Shown in pieces: positions 39,316 through 49,278 of a stretch of 64,000 bases of DNA. The number at the start of each line of letters is the position of its first letter. Position 1 is the first letter of the stretch. Made by a program: the position numbers and the translations under genes. The notes beneath the pieces were generated by a model. That model was given only the letters and a program-made list of their open reading frames with translations, made no database searches and was not told where the DNA came from. The DNA lies in the NCBI RefSeq assembly GCF_014334325.1, contig NZ_JACSET010000009.1, positions 34,444 through 98,443 of the forward strand, in the 5' to 3' direction. The DNA is from Treponema sp. Marseille-Q4130 (lineage in GTDB: Bacteria > Spirochaetota > Spirochaetia > Treponematales > Treponemataceae).

Positions 39316-40242
39316 TCAATCGCCGGTCTCACCGATGATAATTTCATCGATTTTTTTTACCATACCGCCGATGCCGTCCGAAACGAGGGCGGCGATAAGC
39401 GGACGCGCTATGATGACCTGGGATGCTCCGTAAAACAGTGCGGTCTGTATATCATGACGCGTTCTGACGCCTCCGTCAACCCAAAGTGAACCGCAGTATT
39501 TTTTCAGCTCCGCCCCGTACGCAGCCAAAAATTCCGCAGTGCTTCCTTCGCGCGTATCGATACGGCCGCCGTGATTCGAAATAAACGCGATATCGGGCTT
39601 TACGGCTTTTACGAGCTCGATATCTTCTTTACAAAAAATTCCTTTTATCGCGTACGGCACGCCGACTCTCTTTCTGATTTCCGCGATCTGCTCAGGCGTT
39701 TTCTTTTCCAAATGCACGAGATCCCGCATCGTTGCGATATTGTACGAATCGATATCGTTTCCGATAATGTCCGCGACATCTTCGGCTGCCGCAATGCGCT
39801 CAAAAAGTTTTTCGTTCGGATAAGGTTTTAAAAATACGGCCGCTTTCAACTCCGGTTCGATTTTTTGCAATTTCCGCACCGCATCGAGCCCGTAGTGCAG
39901 CTTATAATCGGGGTACCCGTCCCCGACGCACACGGCGATCCCCGCATTTCTCGCTCCGGAAAAATACGGCAGATAAAAATATTCTTCTTTTTCAAAGCCG
40001 ATATTCTGCACGGCACCGGTAACCGGTCCCGCGCGCACGGCGGAAGCGTCGACCGGTGTCGATAAAATCGCGCCGAGCGTTCCGTCCGCCGCCGCCTGTC
40101 GGCGGAGTTTTTTCCAACCTTCGAAATTAAGTTTGAAATTTTTATTATTATTAACGCCGCCCATACCGGGCATCTGTCCGATGCAGCCCCTTCCGTCACA
40201 CACGGCGCACACGGCACATTTGAATTCAAATCGATTTGCCAC
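39316..40242 (-). CDS. FMN-dependent alpha-hydroxy-acid oxidoreductase
   Basis: A 308-residue TIM-barrel flavoenzyme of the lactate-oxidase/IDI-2-like superfamily. IAFISNHGGRIDTREG holds the catalytic His-Gly-Gly-Arg, and LWVDGGVRTRHDIQTALFYG the FMN-phosphate loop. An N-terminal cysteine cluster (CAVCAVCDGRGCIG) is a feature of the anaerobe branch and may bind a metal or Fe-S centre. I prefer the GTG at 40242 because AGGTGG lies five bases before it; the in-frame ATG at 40263 overlaps a TATAAT box and has no site. Substrate unknown. Confidence 0.75.
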   Translation of the reverse strand: MANRFEFKCAVCAVCDGRGCIGQMPGMGGVNNNKNFKLNFEGWKKLRRQAAADGTLGAILSTPVDASAVRAGPVTGAVQNIGFEKEEYFYLPYFSGARNAGIAVCVGDGYPDYKLHYGLDAVRKLQKIEPELKAAVFLKPYPNEKLFERIAAAEDVADIIGNDIDSYNIATMRDLVHLEKKTPEQIAEIRKRVGVPYAIKGIFCKEDIELVKAVKPDIAFISNHGGRIDTREGSTAEFLAAYGAELKKYCGSLWVDGGVRTRHDIQTALFYGASQVIIARPLIAALVSDGIGGMVKKIDEIIIGETGD

Positions 40243-40429
40243 AATACCCACCTGTTCCGGCATTATATACAAAACGACCGAAGTTTTCCACTAAAACGGA
40301 GCGAAAAATCTGCCGATACTTTAGAACGAATAACGATACGCTGCGATCTTTCACTGCCGCGCCGTATCGCAAAAGTGAAGGAGGCTGCCTTTTGCTGCGG
40401 CTTCCCGCACACGGTTTACGGGAGTATCG

Positions 40430-43426
40430 ATGGAACGTTTGAATAAGCCGAAATATGCTGCCGGTATGCTTTTGCTGCTGCTTGCAGCTTTTTTTTCCGT
40501 TTCGCTCATGCTGCAACCTTTCGATTTTATCGCATATGATGCAGGTTTCGGCACCGTTTTGTTTTTGCTCGGCGCCATGCTCTTTTCGGTATACGGATTT
40601 TCAAGCGTACTCGTTCCCGTTTTTTTATTTTGTGCGGCGATGGCGTGCTTTTCGGGAAAATGGACAAGGCGTAAAACGATGCGGCTTTTGACAGCAGTCG
40701 TTCCGTTTTTTACCGCCGTGATTACCGAAAATATCTGCAAATCGATCGCGGAGTTCAGTTCCGATTTTACCAGCATAAAGATCGGCGTCACGATTGCGCT
40801 CGGTGCCGTGCTCATCGTCATAGAATGGCTCGGGGCGGGCATCATTGCGGATAAAATCGAGGACGCGGCAAGGAGCGCCGGTTTCAAAAAAATCCCGCAA
40901 AAGAAAATACCGTCGGAAAGGGATATCGACGAGCTCGATGATTTCCACGATGTAAACGATACCGGCACGGCAAAGGGTGCGGCAGGCGGCGAAGTTGTCG
41001 CAAGGGAAGCCGCAGCAAGCGAAACTCTTCATGCAAACGAAACGGCCCGCGAAGACGACGCGTATACGGCAGGCCGAGAGATCAATAAACTCGCCGAAGA
41101 GACCGCCGGCGCAGACAATACCGCCCGAACAAACGACGGACACGAGCGCATGAGCGAGGATCTCGCCTCTCCGTTTGAAAGCATCTTCGATGAAGATAAA
41201 CAAAACGACGATGCGGCATCGGTCATTTCGGAAGCGGAATTCACCGCGCTCACCGCACGAGACGAGGCGCCGCTCGACGACATCGAAGAGATCGCATGGT
41301 CGGATACGTTTCCGGGAAACGATTCCGGCGCTCGGCAAGCGGATGATGGAGACGACGCATTTTCAGAAACGGGCGACGTACCCTTTTGGGAAAGAGAAAA
41401 TGCAGAGCGTACAAAAAAAATCGACGCGCCGACGGACTTGAAAGCAACGGAGATCCCGCCGACAGAAGATGCCGAAGAAATGAGTGAAAACCGTTCCGAT
41501 GATTTTCTCGATGCGGAAACGAAAGCGACGGACATTGCGCCGACAGATGTTGAAGATGTGCCGGAAGAAATGGAGGAGTCGGAAAACCGCTTGGATGATT
41601 TTTCCGATTCCGAAGCGAAAAACCTTTCCGACGATTTTTCCGATTCGGAAACGGCATTGCATTCCGCATACGATTCCGCACAGACGGAAGAAAGCGGCGC
41701 TTCCCTCGATCCCGATTTTTTCGACATCGATATGAATGCGGAAAGCGACGAAGAGACTGACAATGCCCTCGAACGGGAAATGCCCCGTAATCTTGCAGGC
41801 AGCGTGTTCAGCGATATGGATGAAGACGTGCGCAAAAACGTATCGCATTTTAACGATGCGCTTACCGTCGATACTCCGGTTATTCAAGACGCGGTCGTCG
41901 TGTCGGCGGTAGAACCGAAAAATACAAAAGAAGAGCTCGAAGACTTTTTCAGGGGCGACGACGGAGCAGAAAAGTCGGATCCGCCGAAGCCGGAACCGGT
42001 AAAAAAGCCGAAGCCGAAAGGACCGTATAAAGTTCCTGCGGATTTATTAACCGAATATAAAAACGATCAATATTGGATCATCGACGACGAAACGAAAGCT
42101 GCGTCCTCAGAGCTCAAAGAAACGCTCAACGAATTCAATATCGAAGCTGATATCATCGGCATAAAAAAAGGACCGGTCGTCACGATGTTCGAATTGCTTC
42201 CGGCGCCGGGCGTTAAGCTGAGCAAGATCGCGGCCTTACAGGACAACATCGCGCTGCGCCTTGCGGCAAGCAGCGTCCGCATCGTAGCTCCTATTCCGGG
42301 GAAAAAAGCGGTCGGCATCGAAATACCGAACAAAGAGCGCAGCATCGTCAGCTTTCGCGAAATCGTCGAAAAGGATATGAGCGAATACAAAAAGATGGCG
42401 GTGCCCGTCATCCTCGGAAAAGACATTCTCGGAAAACCGCAGATCATCGACCTCGTAAAAACGCCGCACCTTTTGATCGCGGGAGCTACGGGTTCCGGAA
42501 AATCGGTGTGCGTCAACAGCATGATCCTCTCGATTTTATACAAGCGGTCGCCGCAGGAAGTAAAGCTCATATTAATCGATCCGAAAATCGTCGAACTGAA
42601 ACTTTACAACGACATTCCGCACTTGCTCGTTCCTGTCATCACCGAATCGAAAAAAGCCTTTCAAGCGCTGCAGTGGGCACTGTGCGAAATGGAGCGGCGC
42701 TACGCGCTTTTGGACGGTATGGGCTGCCGCGACGTGGCGAGCTACAATAAAAAGATCGAGGAAAAACACATCGCAACGGAAAAGATTCCGTACATCGTGC
42801 TGATCATCGACGAGTTTGCGGACTTGATGGCGACGACGGGCAAAGAACTCGAATCGACGGTCGCCCGGCTTGCGGCGATGAGCCGCGCGATCGGCATCCA
42901 CTTGGTGCTCGCGACGCAGCGCCCTTCGATCGACGTCATCACCGGATTGATAAAGGCGAACATCCCTGCGCGCATCGCATTTATGGTCGCGTCGAAAATG
43001 GACAGTCGCATCATCATCGATCAAGTCGGAGCGGAAAAATTATTGGGCAGAGGCGATATGCTTTATTCGAGCGCCGTCAACCCGTTTCCCGTGCGCATTC
43101 AAGGCACTTTCGTAAGCGATCAGGAAGTCGAAGATGTCGTGGAACATGTAAAAAAATACGGAGAACCGGAATACATCGATGAAGAAATTTTTGTGCCGGA
43201 TGACGAAGAAGGCGCGGAACCGAGTTTATTCGACGGCGAAGACCCCCTGTACAACCAGGCGCTTGACATCGTCGTACAGTCGGGAAAAGCGTCAGCGTCG
43301 TACATACAGCGCAGGCTTAAAATCGGCTACAACCGCGCGGCGCGTCTCGTCGAAGAGATGGAAGCGCGGGGTATCGTCGGTCCTGCCAACGGCAGCAAAC
43401 CGCGTGAAATCATTCACGTACCGTAA
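40430..43426 (+). CDS. ftsK: DNA translocase FtsK/SpoIIIE
   Basis: A 998-residue translocase. Four N-terminal hydrophobic helices (residues 1-145) anchor it in the membrane at the septum. A long acidic linker (about 160-510, rich in Glu, Asp, Ser and Thr, with near-repeats such as SENRSDDFLD and ESENRLDDFSD) follows. The motor has Walker A in LLIAGATGSGKSVCVNS, Walker B in VLIIDEFADLM and LVLATQRPSIDVITG. The C-terminal gamma winged helix (SASYIQRRLKIGYNRAARLV) reads KOPS-like polarity sites. A GGGAG site precedes the ATG. It moves chromosome ends during division. Confidence 0.93.
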   Translation: MERLNKPKYAAGMLLLLLAAFFSVSLMLQPFDFIAYDAGFGTVLFLLGAMLFSVYGFSSVLVPVFLFCAAMACFSGKWTRRKTMRLLTAVVPFFTAVITENICKSIAEFSSDFTSIKIGVTIALGAVLIVIEWLGAGIIADKIEDAARSAGFKKIPQKKIPSERDIDELDDFHDVNDTGTAKGAAGGEVVAREAAASETLHANETAREDDAYTAGREINKLAEETAGADNTARTNDGHERMSEDLASPFESIFDEDKQNDDAASVISEAEFTALTARDEAPLDDIEEIAWSDTFPGNDSGARQADDGDDAFSETGDVPFWERENAERTKKIDAPTDLKATEIPPTEDAEEMSENRSDDFLDAETKATDIAPTDVEDVPEEMEESENRLDDFSDSEAKNLSDDFSDSETALHSAYDSAQTEESGASLDPDFFDIDMNAESDEETDNALEREMPRNLAGSVFSDMDEDVRKNVSHFNDALTVDTPVIQDAVVVSAVEPKNTKEELEDFFRGDDGAEKSDPPKPEPVKKPKPKGPYKVPADLLTEYKNDQYWIIDDETKAASSELKETLNEFNIEADIIGIKKGPVVTMFELLPAPGVKLSKIAALQDNIALRLAASSVRIVAPIPGKKAVGIEIPNKERSIVSFREIVEKDMSEYKKMAVPVILGKDILGKPQIIDLVKTPHLLIAGATGSGKSVCVNSMILSILYKRSPQEVKLILIDPKIVELKLYNDIPHLLVPVITESKKAFQALQWALCEMERRYALLDGMGCRDVASYNKKIEEKHIATEKIPYIVLIIDEFADLMATTGKELESTVARLAAMSRAIGIHLVLATQRPSIDVITGLIKANIPARIAFMVASKMDSRIIIDQVGAEKLLGRGDMLYSSAVNPFPVRIQGTFVSDQEVEDVVEHVKKYGEPEYIDEEIFVPDDEEGAEPSLFDGEDPLYNQALDIVVQSGKASASYIQRRLKIGYNRAARLVEEMEARGIVGPANGSKPREIIHVP

Positions 43427-43511
43427 AGGCGGCATCTCAGTTGCCCGCAACAGCACGCAAAATCTGCAAAAGCCCCGCTGCCGGAAAATACACACGGCAG
43501 CCGTTGCAGCG

Positions 43512-43547
43512 AAAAACGCTCACGGTGAGCCGCTTTCCCGCGTTTTT
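43512..43547. terminator. Bidirectional terminator between ftsK and the CBM48 gene
   Basis: AAAAACGC (43512-43519) pairs with GCGTTTTT (43540-43547) around an inner GGTGAGCC element; T-tracts on both strands serve the convergent genes. Confidence 0.5.
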
Positions 43548-43860
43548 ATTTTTTTGTGATGACGACGGAATTGTCCGCGTTGGAATACGGCGCGGGGATG
43601 TATTTGTCCGCCTGCCAGTCGTTTTCCCAGCGTTGCCCGTCGATGAGATAGCGGAATTGATATTCCCTGTCCGTGTCGAGATCCAATTTGACGGAAAAGG
43701 ATCCGTCTTTATTTTTTTTCAACGGCGTTTCGGTGCTGCTCCAGCTGTTAAAATCGCCCGCGATATTTATCGTCTTTGCCGCGCCCGCCGCATCGGGGAG
43801 TACGGTGAACGTGACCGTACATTTTTTTCCGTCTTTTGAAAATGATTTTTTTAATGCCAT
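43546..43860 (-). CDS. Stand-alone CBM48/AMPK-type glycogen-binding domain protein
   Basis: A 104-residue protein that is a single early-set immunoglobulin-like domain: INIAGDFNSWSSTETPLKKN, DGSFSVKLDLDTDREYQFRY and IDGQRWENDWQADKYIPAPY. In AMPK beta and isoamylase the FNSW and W residues contact alpha-glucan. There is no catalytic domain, so it may act as a glycogen-binding adapter. A TTGACA-18-TTATAA promoter (43885-43914, minus) and GGAGGTG site precede the ATG. It is divergent from metK. Confidence 0.8.
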   Translation of the reverse strand: MALKKSFSKDGKKCTVTFTVLPDAAGAAKTINIAGDFNSWSSTETPLKKNKDGSFSVKLDLDTDREYQFRYLIDGQRWENDWQADKYIPAPYSNADNSVVITKK

Positions 43861-43884
43861 GGAAACACCTCCACATTATACTTT

Positions 43885-43914
43885 TTATAAGGTCCGCCGT
43901 ACAGCTGTTGTCAA
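43885..43914 (-). promoter_or_regulatory. Promoter of the CBM48-domain gene
   Basis: On the minus strand: TTGACA (43909-43914), an 18-base spacer and TTATAA (43885-43890), followed by a leader with a full ribosome-binding site. Confidence 0.55.
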
Positions 43915-43976
43915 TCCGCTTCAAATAGTATACTATACTTTCATTAATAAGTAAACAAATATTTCGGAGCTCTGCG

Positions 43977-45146
43977 ATGAATAATAAACGATACCTCTTT
44001 ACGTCCGAGTCGGTAGGCGAAGGACATCCCGATAAAATTTGCGACCGCATTTCCGATGCCGTACTCGACGCCTGCCTCGCCAAAGATGCGGAAAGCCATG
44101 TCGCATGCGAAACTTTTGCGACAACGGGTATGGTACTCGTCGGCGGTGAAATTACAACAGAAGCATCGCTCGACATCGAACGGATCGCGCGCGATGCGGT
44201 AGAAAAAATCGGCTATACCGATGCCGCCTACGGTCTCGACTGCAACTCTATGGCCGTTCTCAACGTCATCCACAAACAATCACCCGACATCAATCAAGGC
44301 GTCGTTGGCAAAGGCCTCAAAGAATACTCGGGTCAGCAGGGAGCGGGCGACCAGGGGATGATGTTCGGATTCGCATGCAGCGAAACGCCCGAACTTATGC
44401 CGGCTCCCGTCACGTACGCGCATAAACTGCTTTTAAAAGCGACCGAACTCCGCAAAGACAAGACGATCTCCTGGCTGCGCCCCGACGCGAAAAGCCAAGT
44501 GACGATCGAATACGAAGGACACGTTCCCCTGCGGATCGATACCGTCGTCGTCTCTCATCAGCACGATCCTTCGGTCGAATACGGCGAAATCAAAGAGACG
44601 ATAATCGAGCGGATTGTAAAACCCGTGCTCGAGCCGACGGGCTTGCTCGACAAAGATACGAAATATTTTATCAATCCGACGGGGCGTTTCGTCACCGGCG
44701 GCCCCCAGGGGGATTCGGGATTGACCGGACGTAAAATCATCGTAGACACCTACGGCGGTATGGGTCGCCACGGCGGCGGTGCGTTCAGCGGTAAAGATCC
44801 GTCGAAAGTCGACCGGTCGGCAGCTTATATGGCGCGCTATATCGCAAAAAATATCGTCGCCGCAGGTCTCGCCGACAGAGCCGAAATCGAACTCGCGTAT
44901 GCGATCGGCGTTCCCTTTCCCGTGTCGATTATGGTCGATACTTTCGGTACGGAAAAAACACCGGTCGAAAAAATTACGAAAGCCGTAAAAGAAATCTTCG
45001 ACTGTACTCCTGCGGGTATCGTTAAAACGCTCGATCTCAAACGCCCGATCTACGAAGCGACGACGGCCTACGGGCATTTCGGACGCAGCGAATTCAGCTG
45101 GGAAAAAACCGATAAAACCCATGCGCTGAAGCGCGCCGCGACATAA
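43977..45146 (+). CDS. metK: S-adenosylmethionine synthase
   Basis: A 389-residue MetK. Family motifs: [20 protein letters not shown] at the start, [33 protein letters not shown]-like segment near 260 and the lysine/aspartate residues of the active site. It makes SAM from methionine and ATP in the cytosol. GGAG precedes the ATG; I see no SAM riboswitch in the short leader. It ends four bases before nth. Confidence 0.95.
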   Translation: MNNKRYLFTSESVGEGHPDKICDRISDAVLDACLAKDAESHVACETFATTGMVLVGGEITTEASLDIERIARDAVEKIGYTDAAYGLDCNSMAVLNVIHKQSPDINQGVVGKGLKEYSGQQGAGDQGMMFGFACSETPELMPAPVTYAHKLLLKATELRKDKTISWLRPDAKSQVTIEYEGHVPLRIDTVVVSHQHDPSVEYGEIKETIIERIVKPVLEPTGLLDKDTKYFINPTGRFVTGGPQGDSGLTGRKIIVDTYGGMGRHGGGAFSGKDPSKVDRSAAYMARYIAKNIVAAGLADRAEIELAYAIGVPFPVSIMVDTFGTEKTPVEKITKAVKEIFDCTPAGIVKTLDLKRPIYEATTAYGHFGRSEFSWEKTDKTHALKRAAT

Positions 45147-45150
45147 TCCC

Positions 45151-45795
45151 ATGACACTGCTGACAGAGCGGGAGATATGCACGGTATTCGACCGTTTTAA
45201 AAAGCAAAACCCCGATCCTAAATCGGAACTCCGATGGAAAAACGCGTATACGCTGCTTTTGTCGGTCGTGCTTTCCGCTCAGGCGACCGACAAAAGCGTC
45301 AACGCCGCAACCGAAGCGCTCTACAAAATCGCCGACACGCCCGAAAAAATCATCGCCCTCGGACAAAAAAAACTCGAAACTTACATTAAGTCGATCGGTC
45401 TCTACCATACGAAGGCGGCGCACATCATCGCGCTCAGTAAAATCCTCATCAACGATTTCAACGGAAAAGTGCCTTCGACACGCGAAGAGCTTATGAAGCT
45501 TCCCGGCGTCGGCAGAAAGACGGCGAACGTCGTACTCAATGTCGTCTTCGACAAACCGACGATGCCCGTCGATACGCACTTGCTGCGCATCTGTCCGAAA
45601 ATCGGACTCGCCGAAGGCGCAACTCCGCTTGCCGTCGAAGAAAGCCTCGTTTCCCGCATTCCCAAGCGATATATGCGTCACGCGCACCACTGGCTCATCC
45701 TGCACGGACGCTACGTGTGCACCGCGCGAAATCCGAAATGCGATACCTGTCTCATAAACGACATCTGCAAACACAATGACGCTTCAAAAAATTAA
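45151..45795 (+). CDS. nth: Endonuclease III
   Basis: A 214-residue DNA glycosylase/AP lyase. The helix-hairpin-helix is LPGVGRKTANVVLN, with the catalytic lysine in it; the catalytic aspartate is in PVDTHLLRI; the 4Fe-4S ligands are C-x6-C-x2-C-x5-C in CTARNPKCDTCLINDIC. It excises oxidised pyrimidines in base-excision repair. It begins four bases after metK without its own ribosome-binding site, so it is translated from the metK message. Confidence 0.95.
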   Translation: MTLLTEREICTVFDRFKKQNPDPKSELRWKNAYTLLLSVVLSAQATDKSVNAATEALYKIADTPEKIIALGQKKLETYIKSIGLYHTKAAHIIALSKILINDFNGKVPSTREELMKLPGVGRKTANVVLNVVFDKPTMPVDTHLLRICPKIGLAEGATPLAVEESLVSRIPKRYMRHAHHWLILHGRYVCTARNPKCDTCLINDICKHNDASKN

Positions 45796-45819
45796 CGAAA
45801 ATTAATAATCGGCAAGAGG

Positions 45820-46746
45820 TTGAAAATGGATGAATCGACAAGCGCCGTAACGATCGGCGTACAGCAGGCACAGGAACAGATTTCCAAACACAAGGAAACG
45901 CTCTTTGCATGGGTAAAATCGTTTTTTACGTGGACGAATCTCTTTCGCGCTGCGGGAGCGCTCTTCGTCATCGGCATCATTTGGTTTTTGTATAAGCTCG
46001 CCTTCCATGCGCTCAATCGCGTAAGCGAACAAAAGATAAACAAACAAAACAATCTCGCCCTGCATAAATTATTAAAATACGTTTTTTACTCGGTGCTCGT
46101 CATGTATATACTCAGCTGCTTCGGTATCAAACTTACCGCTCTGCTCGGAGCTGCCGGTATTGCGGGGCTTGCCGTCGGTTTTGCGGCGCAGACGACCGTC
46201 AGCAACGTTATCAGCGGACTCTTCGTCATAACAGAAGGTGTTGTCAAAGTCGGCGACCGCATCGTCGTCAGCGGAGTTACCGGAGACGTCGATTCGATCG
46301 ATTTGCTTTCGACGAAAGTGCACACGCTCGACAATCAGCTGGTGCGCATTCCGAATTCGTCGATCATCAATACGACCTTTCAAAACAATTCGTACTACGC
46401 GACGCGGCGCATAACGTTTGCGTTCGGTCTAAAATACGGCACCGATATCCGCTATGCGCTCGACGTGCTTTTAAAAGCGCCCGAACTGTGCGAAACGGTT
46501 ATCAAAAAGCCTGCGCCCGCCGTATGGGTGGACGGGTTCGGCGACAGCAATATAAATATGATCGTCGCAGTGTGGTGTAAGAGTTCGGATTTTCTCAAAA
46601 CGAAAAACGATATGTTCGTCGCGCTGATGCGCGTTATGAACGAAAACGGTCTCGTCATGTCGTATAACTGCGTCGAAATCGTACCGCATAACGATTCGAT
46701 CCCTGTCCCGCCGCCTGTAAAAAAATCCGGCGCGCGGCGAAACTAG
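45820..46746 (+). CDS. mscS: Small-conductance mechanosensitive channel (MscS family)
   Basis: A 308-residue MscS-type channel. Membrane helices lie near residues 40-65, 85-110 and a pore helix LGAAGIAGLAVGFAAQTTVSN with the glycine/alanine packing of TM3. The beta domain follows with VGDRIVVSGVTGDVDSIDLL and VRIPNSSIINTTFQN. It opens on membrane tension to relieve osmotic stress. A CAAGAGG site precedes the ATG; it lies 24 bases after nth, same direction. Confidence 0.9.
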   Translation: MKMDESTSAVTIGVQQAQEQISKHKETLFAWVKSFFTWTNLFRAAGALFVIGIIWFLYKLAFHALNRVSEQKINKQNNLALHKLLKYVFYSVLVMYILSCFGIKLTALLGAAGIAGLAVGFAAQTTVSNVISGLFVITEGVVKVGDRIVVSGVTGDVDSIDLLSTKVHTLDNQLVRIPNSSIINTTFQNNSYYATRRITFAFGLKYGTDIRYALDVLLKAPELCETVIKKPAPAVWVDGFGDSNINMIVAVWCKSSDFLKTKNDMFVALMRVMNENGLVMSYNCVEIVPHNDSIPVPPPVKKSGARRN

Positions 46747-46752
46747 CGCTTT

Positions 46753-48261
46753 TTACGGCAAGCACGACATATCGAGCTTGTCGAAGCCTGAGAGCAGGGT
46801 TTTTGCGATCTTAATAATTTTTTCCGCATCGCCTTTGCGTCCTCCTTCGATGTTGAGCGGCATAACCGGATCGTGCAGGCTCAAGCGGAGAAGCATCCAA
46901 CCCTGCGCGTCTTCTCCTTTAAACGAAACGCGGATCCCCTCGTAAGATTCCGGGAGCTCATAGCCTGCAGTTTCGGCGCGCTTTTTAAATTCGGCGAGTA
47001 CGGTTTTGCCGTAGGTTTTAAAATCGTCCGTGCCGATTTTAAATCGGTATTCGCATTCTTCGACGAGCGGCGGAAGACGCGCGATGAGGCTGTCTATCGT
47101 TTTTCCTTCCGCTTTCGCTTTTGCGAGCGCGATGATGAGCTTTACCGCGAGAAAAGCGCCGTCGTCGAGATAGTAATTGTCTTTGAGCGCGCCGTGTCCC
47201 GACGTTTCCATCGCAAGCGGCGAAACGATGCCCTTTGCGTTGAGCTCTTTGCATTTGTTGATGACGTTTTTGTAGCCGCGCATATAGCGCAGATGGCGCA
47301 AGCCGAGCACCTTTTCCAAAAAATACGTAAGCCTGTCCGACGTTACCGAATCGGTGACGATCGTTCCGCCCGGATACGAAGGCACTAAAATCGCGGAAAT
47401 CATCGCGATGATCGCATCGCGGTTCACTTCGGCTCCCGTGTGCAGAACTGCGGACATGCGGTCGACGTCGGTGTCGAAAATCAATCCCAAATCGGCGCCC
47501 GCTTCGACGGTTGCACTTCGGACGGCTTCCATTGCAGCTTTATTTTCAGGGTTCGGGATGTGGTTCGGAAACATGCCGTCCGCTTCCAAAAAGCGGCTGC
47601 CTGCAGTATCGGCTCCGAGCGGCTGTAAAATCGACGAAACGAAAAAGCCCGCGCATCCGTTTCCCGCATCGACTGCGATCCGTAAACCTGCAAGCGGTTT
47701 GTCGCTTTCGGATTTTGCAAGCTCCGCGCAGATAGTTTTCCGCAAGTGCGCGGCATACAGCGACAGCAGATCGAAAGAGGCAAGCGGTGAATCGGAAAAA
47801 GCTTCATCGAGAGGCGCCGCGCTTTTCAATATCGATTCGATATCGTCGTGTTCGAGGCCTCCGTCACGGTCGAAAAATTTTGCGCCGTTTCTGTTGTACG
47901 GAAGGTGGCTTGCCGTCATCATCACCGCGCCGTCGTATTTCGTTTCGGGAAATACGGTCGACATAAACATAGCAGGAGTCGTCGAAAGGCCGCAGTCGAC
48001 CACGTGTGCGCCTTGAAAGGCCATGCCTTTTGCAAGGGCGGCCGAAAGAGACGGGCCTGAAATGCGTGAGTCGCGCCCGATCCCGATCGTGAGCGAGGAA
48101 AGGGGTTTATCGATTTTTTTTGAAAGCCACAGCGCAAACGCCTGCCCGATGCGGCTGCACGCCGCTTCCGTAAAGTTGACGCTTTCGCCTTCGACGCCGC
48201 TTACGGCTATGCCGCGGATATCGCTGCCGTTTTGCAATTTCATCATATCGTACTCTGTCAT
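46753..48261 (-). CDS. manB: Phosphomannomutase/phosphoglucomutase
   Basis: A 502-residue alpha-D-phosphohexomutase. The phosphoserine loop is MMTASHLPYNRNGAK, the metal loop DTDVDRMSAV, the sugar-binding loop METSGHGAL and the C-terminal phosphate-binding loop LRLSLHDPVMPLNIEGG. It interconverts hexose-6- and 1-phosphates for nucleotide sugars and glycogen. The ATG at 48261 is preferred over 48276 because TATAGT ends six bases before it; neither has a ribosome-binding site. Some plant-like phosphomannomutases in bacteria have this length. Confidence 0.85.
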   Translation of the reverse strand: MTEYDMMKLQNGSDIRGIAVSGVEGESVNFTEAACSRIGQAFALWLSKKIDKPLSSLTIGIGRDSRISGPSLSAALAKGMAFQGAHVVDCGLSTTPAMFMSTVFPETKYDGAVMMTASHLPYNRNGAKFFDRDGGLEHDDIESILKSAAPLDEAFSDSPLASFDLLSLYAAHLRKTICAELAKSESDKPLAGLRIAVDAGNGCAGFFVSSILQPLGADTAGSRFLEADGMFPNHIPNPENKAAMEAVRSATVEAGADLGLIFDTDVDRMSAVLHTGAEVNRDAIIAMISAILVPSYPGGTIVTDSVTSDRLTYFLEKVLGLRHLRYMRGYKNVINKCKELNAKGIVSPLAMETSGHGALKDNYYLDDGAFLAVKLIIALAKAKAEGKTIDSLIARLPPLVEECEYRFKIGTDDFKTYGKTVLAEFKKRAETAGYELPESYEGIRVSFKGEDAQGWMLLRLSLHDPVMPLNIEGGRKGDAEKIIKIAKTLLSGFDKLDMSCLP

Positions 48262-48267
48262 ACGATC

Positions 48268-48296
48268 ACTATACAATAAAATAAAAAATTATATAA
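48268..48296 (-). promoter_or_regulatory. Promoter giving a predicted leaderless mRNA
   Basis: On the minus strand: a weak TTATAT (48291-48296), a 17-base spacer and TATAGT (48268-48273), six bases before the manB ATG at 48261. Confidence 0.4.
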
Positions 48297-48429
48297 GAGA
48301 ATGTCCGTATTCGAAATCGTACCGTTGACAGCAAAACACAATATCACTACCATCATATGCAACAAAATCAACAAGCGACGGCGAATGGAATTCCTTCGCC
48401 GCGCAATCGTTTTTCAGAAGGAAAATACT

Positions 48430-49275
48430 ATGAAACGAATCATCACCGTACAGGATATTTCATGCGTCGGAAAGTGCTCGCTCACCGTAGCGCTTCCCGT
48501 CATTTCCGCAATGGGAGTCGAAGCCGCCATCCTTCCGACGGCAGTGCTTTCGACGCACACCGCATTCAAAGGCTTTACGTTCCGCGATCTCACGGAAGAC
48601 ATCACGCCGATATGCGATCATTGGAAGAAGGAAAAAATATCGTTCGACGCGATCTACACCGGCTACCTCGGCTCTTTCGAACAGCTCGATTTGATGAAAA
48701 AGATGTTCGCCGACTTCGGCGGAAAAGACGTACTCGTCTTCGTCGATCCGTGTATGGCCGACAACGGAAAACTCTATCCGGGCTTTACGCAGGAGTTCGC
48801 GTTTGCGATGGCAAAGCTCGCAGGTCTCGCCGACGTCATCGCACCGAATATGACCGAAGCGTCGTTTATGCTCGGCGTTCCGTACAAAGCTGCGGGCTCA
48901 TACGATGAAGCGTACATCAAAGACATACTCAAAAAACTTGCAGACCTCGGTGCAAAGCGCATCGTTTTGAAAGGCGTTGAGTTCGCTTCCGAACCCGGAA
49001 AGATCGGTATCATGTCCTACGATTCGAAGAGCGGCGCTTATACGAGTTACTTTCACGAAAAATGCGCGACGAGTTTTCACGGTACCGGAGACATCTTCGC
49101 AAGCGTCTGTGTCGGCGCTCTCATGCGCGGTCTTTCGCTCGAACAATCCTATGCGCTCGCTGCGGACTTCGTCGTCGAATCGATTAAAGCAACCGTTTCA
49201 CACAAAGATTACAACTGGTACGGCGTCGATTTCGAAAGCGCTATCCCTTACCTCGTAAAGCGGCTCGGAGCGTAA
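48430..49275 (+). CDS. Pyridoxal/pyridoxamine kinase
   Basis: A 281-residue ribokinase-fold kinase of the PdxK/PdxY class: ITVQDISCVGKCSLTVALP, VFVDPCMADNGKLYPGF (the metal/substrate loop), IAPNMTEASFML and the anion-hole motif SFHGTGDIFASV. It phosphorylates B6 vitamers, matching auxotrophic salvage. The ATG at 48430 has AAGGA before it; the frame open further upstream is not supported. It is followed after three bases by the phosphatase gene. Confidence 0.85.
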   Translation: MKRIITVQDISCVGKCSLTVALPVISAMGVEAAILPTAVLSTHTAFKGFTFRDLTEDITPICDHWKKEKISFDAIYTGYLGSFEQLDLMKKMFADFGGKDVLVFVDPCMADNGKLYPGFTQEFAFAMAKLAGLADVIAPNMTEASFMLGVPYKAAGSYDEAYIKDILKKLADLGAKRIVLKGVEFASEPGKIGIMSYDSKSGAYTSYFHEKCATSFHGTGDIFASVCVGALMRGLSLEQSYALAADFVVESIKATVSHKDYNWYGVDFESAIPYLVKRLGA

Positions 49276-49278
49276 CCG

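Noticed and set aside
43921-43976. SAM riboswitch in front of metK
   Set aside because: The leader is too short and has no SAM-I, II or III-like stem pattern.
46753-48276. Start of the phosphohexomutase at 48276
   Set aside because: That ATG lies upstream of or within the promoter and has no ribosome-binding site; 48261 is six bases after the -10 box.
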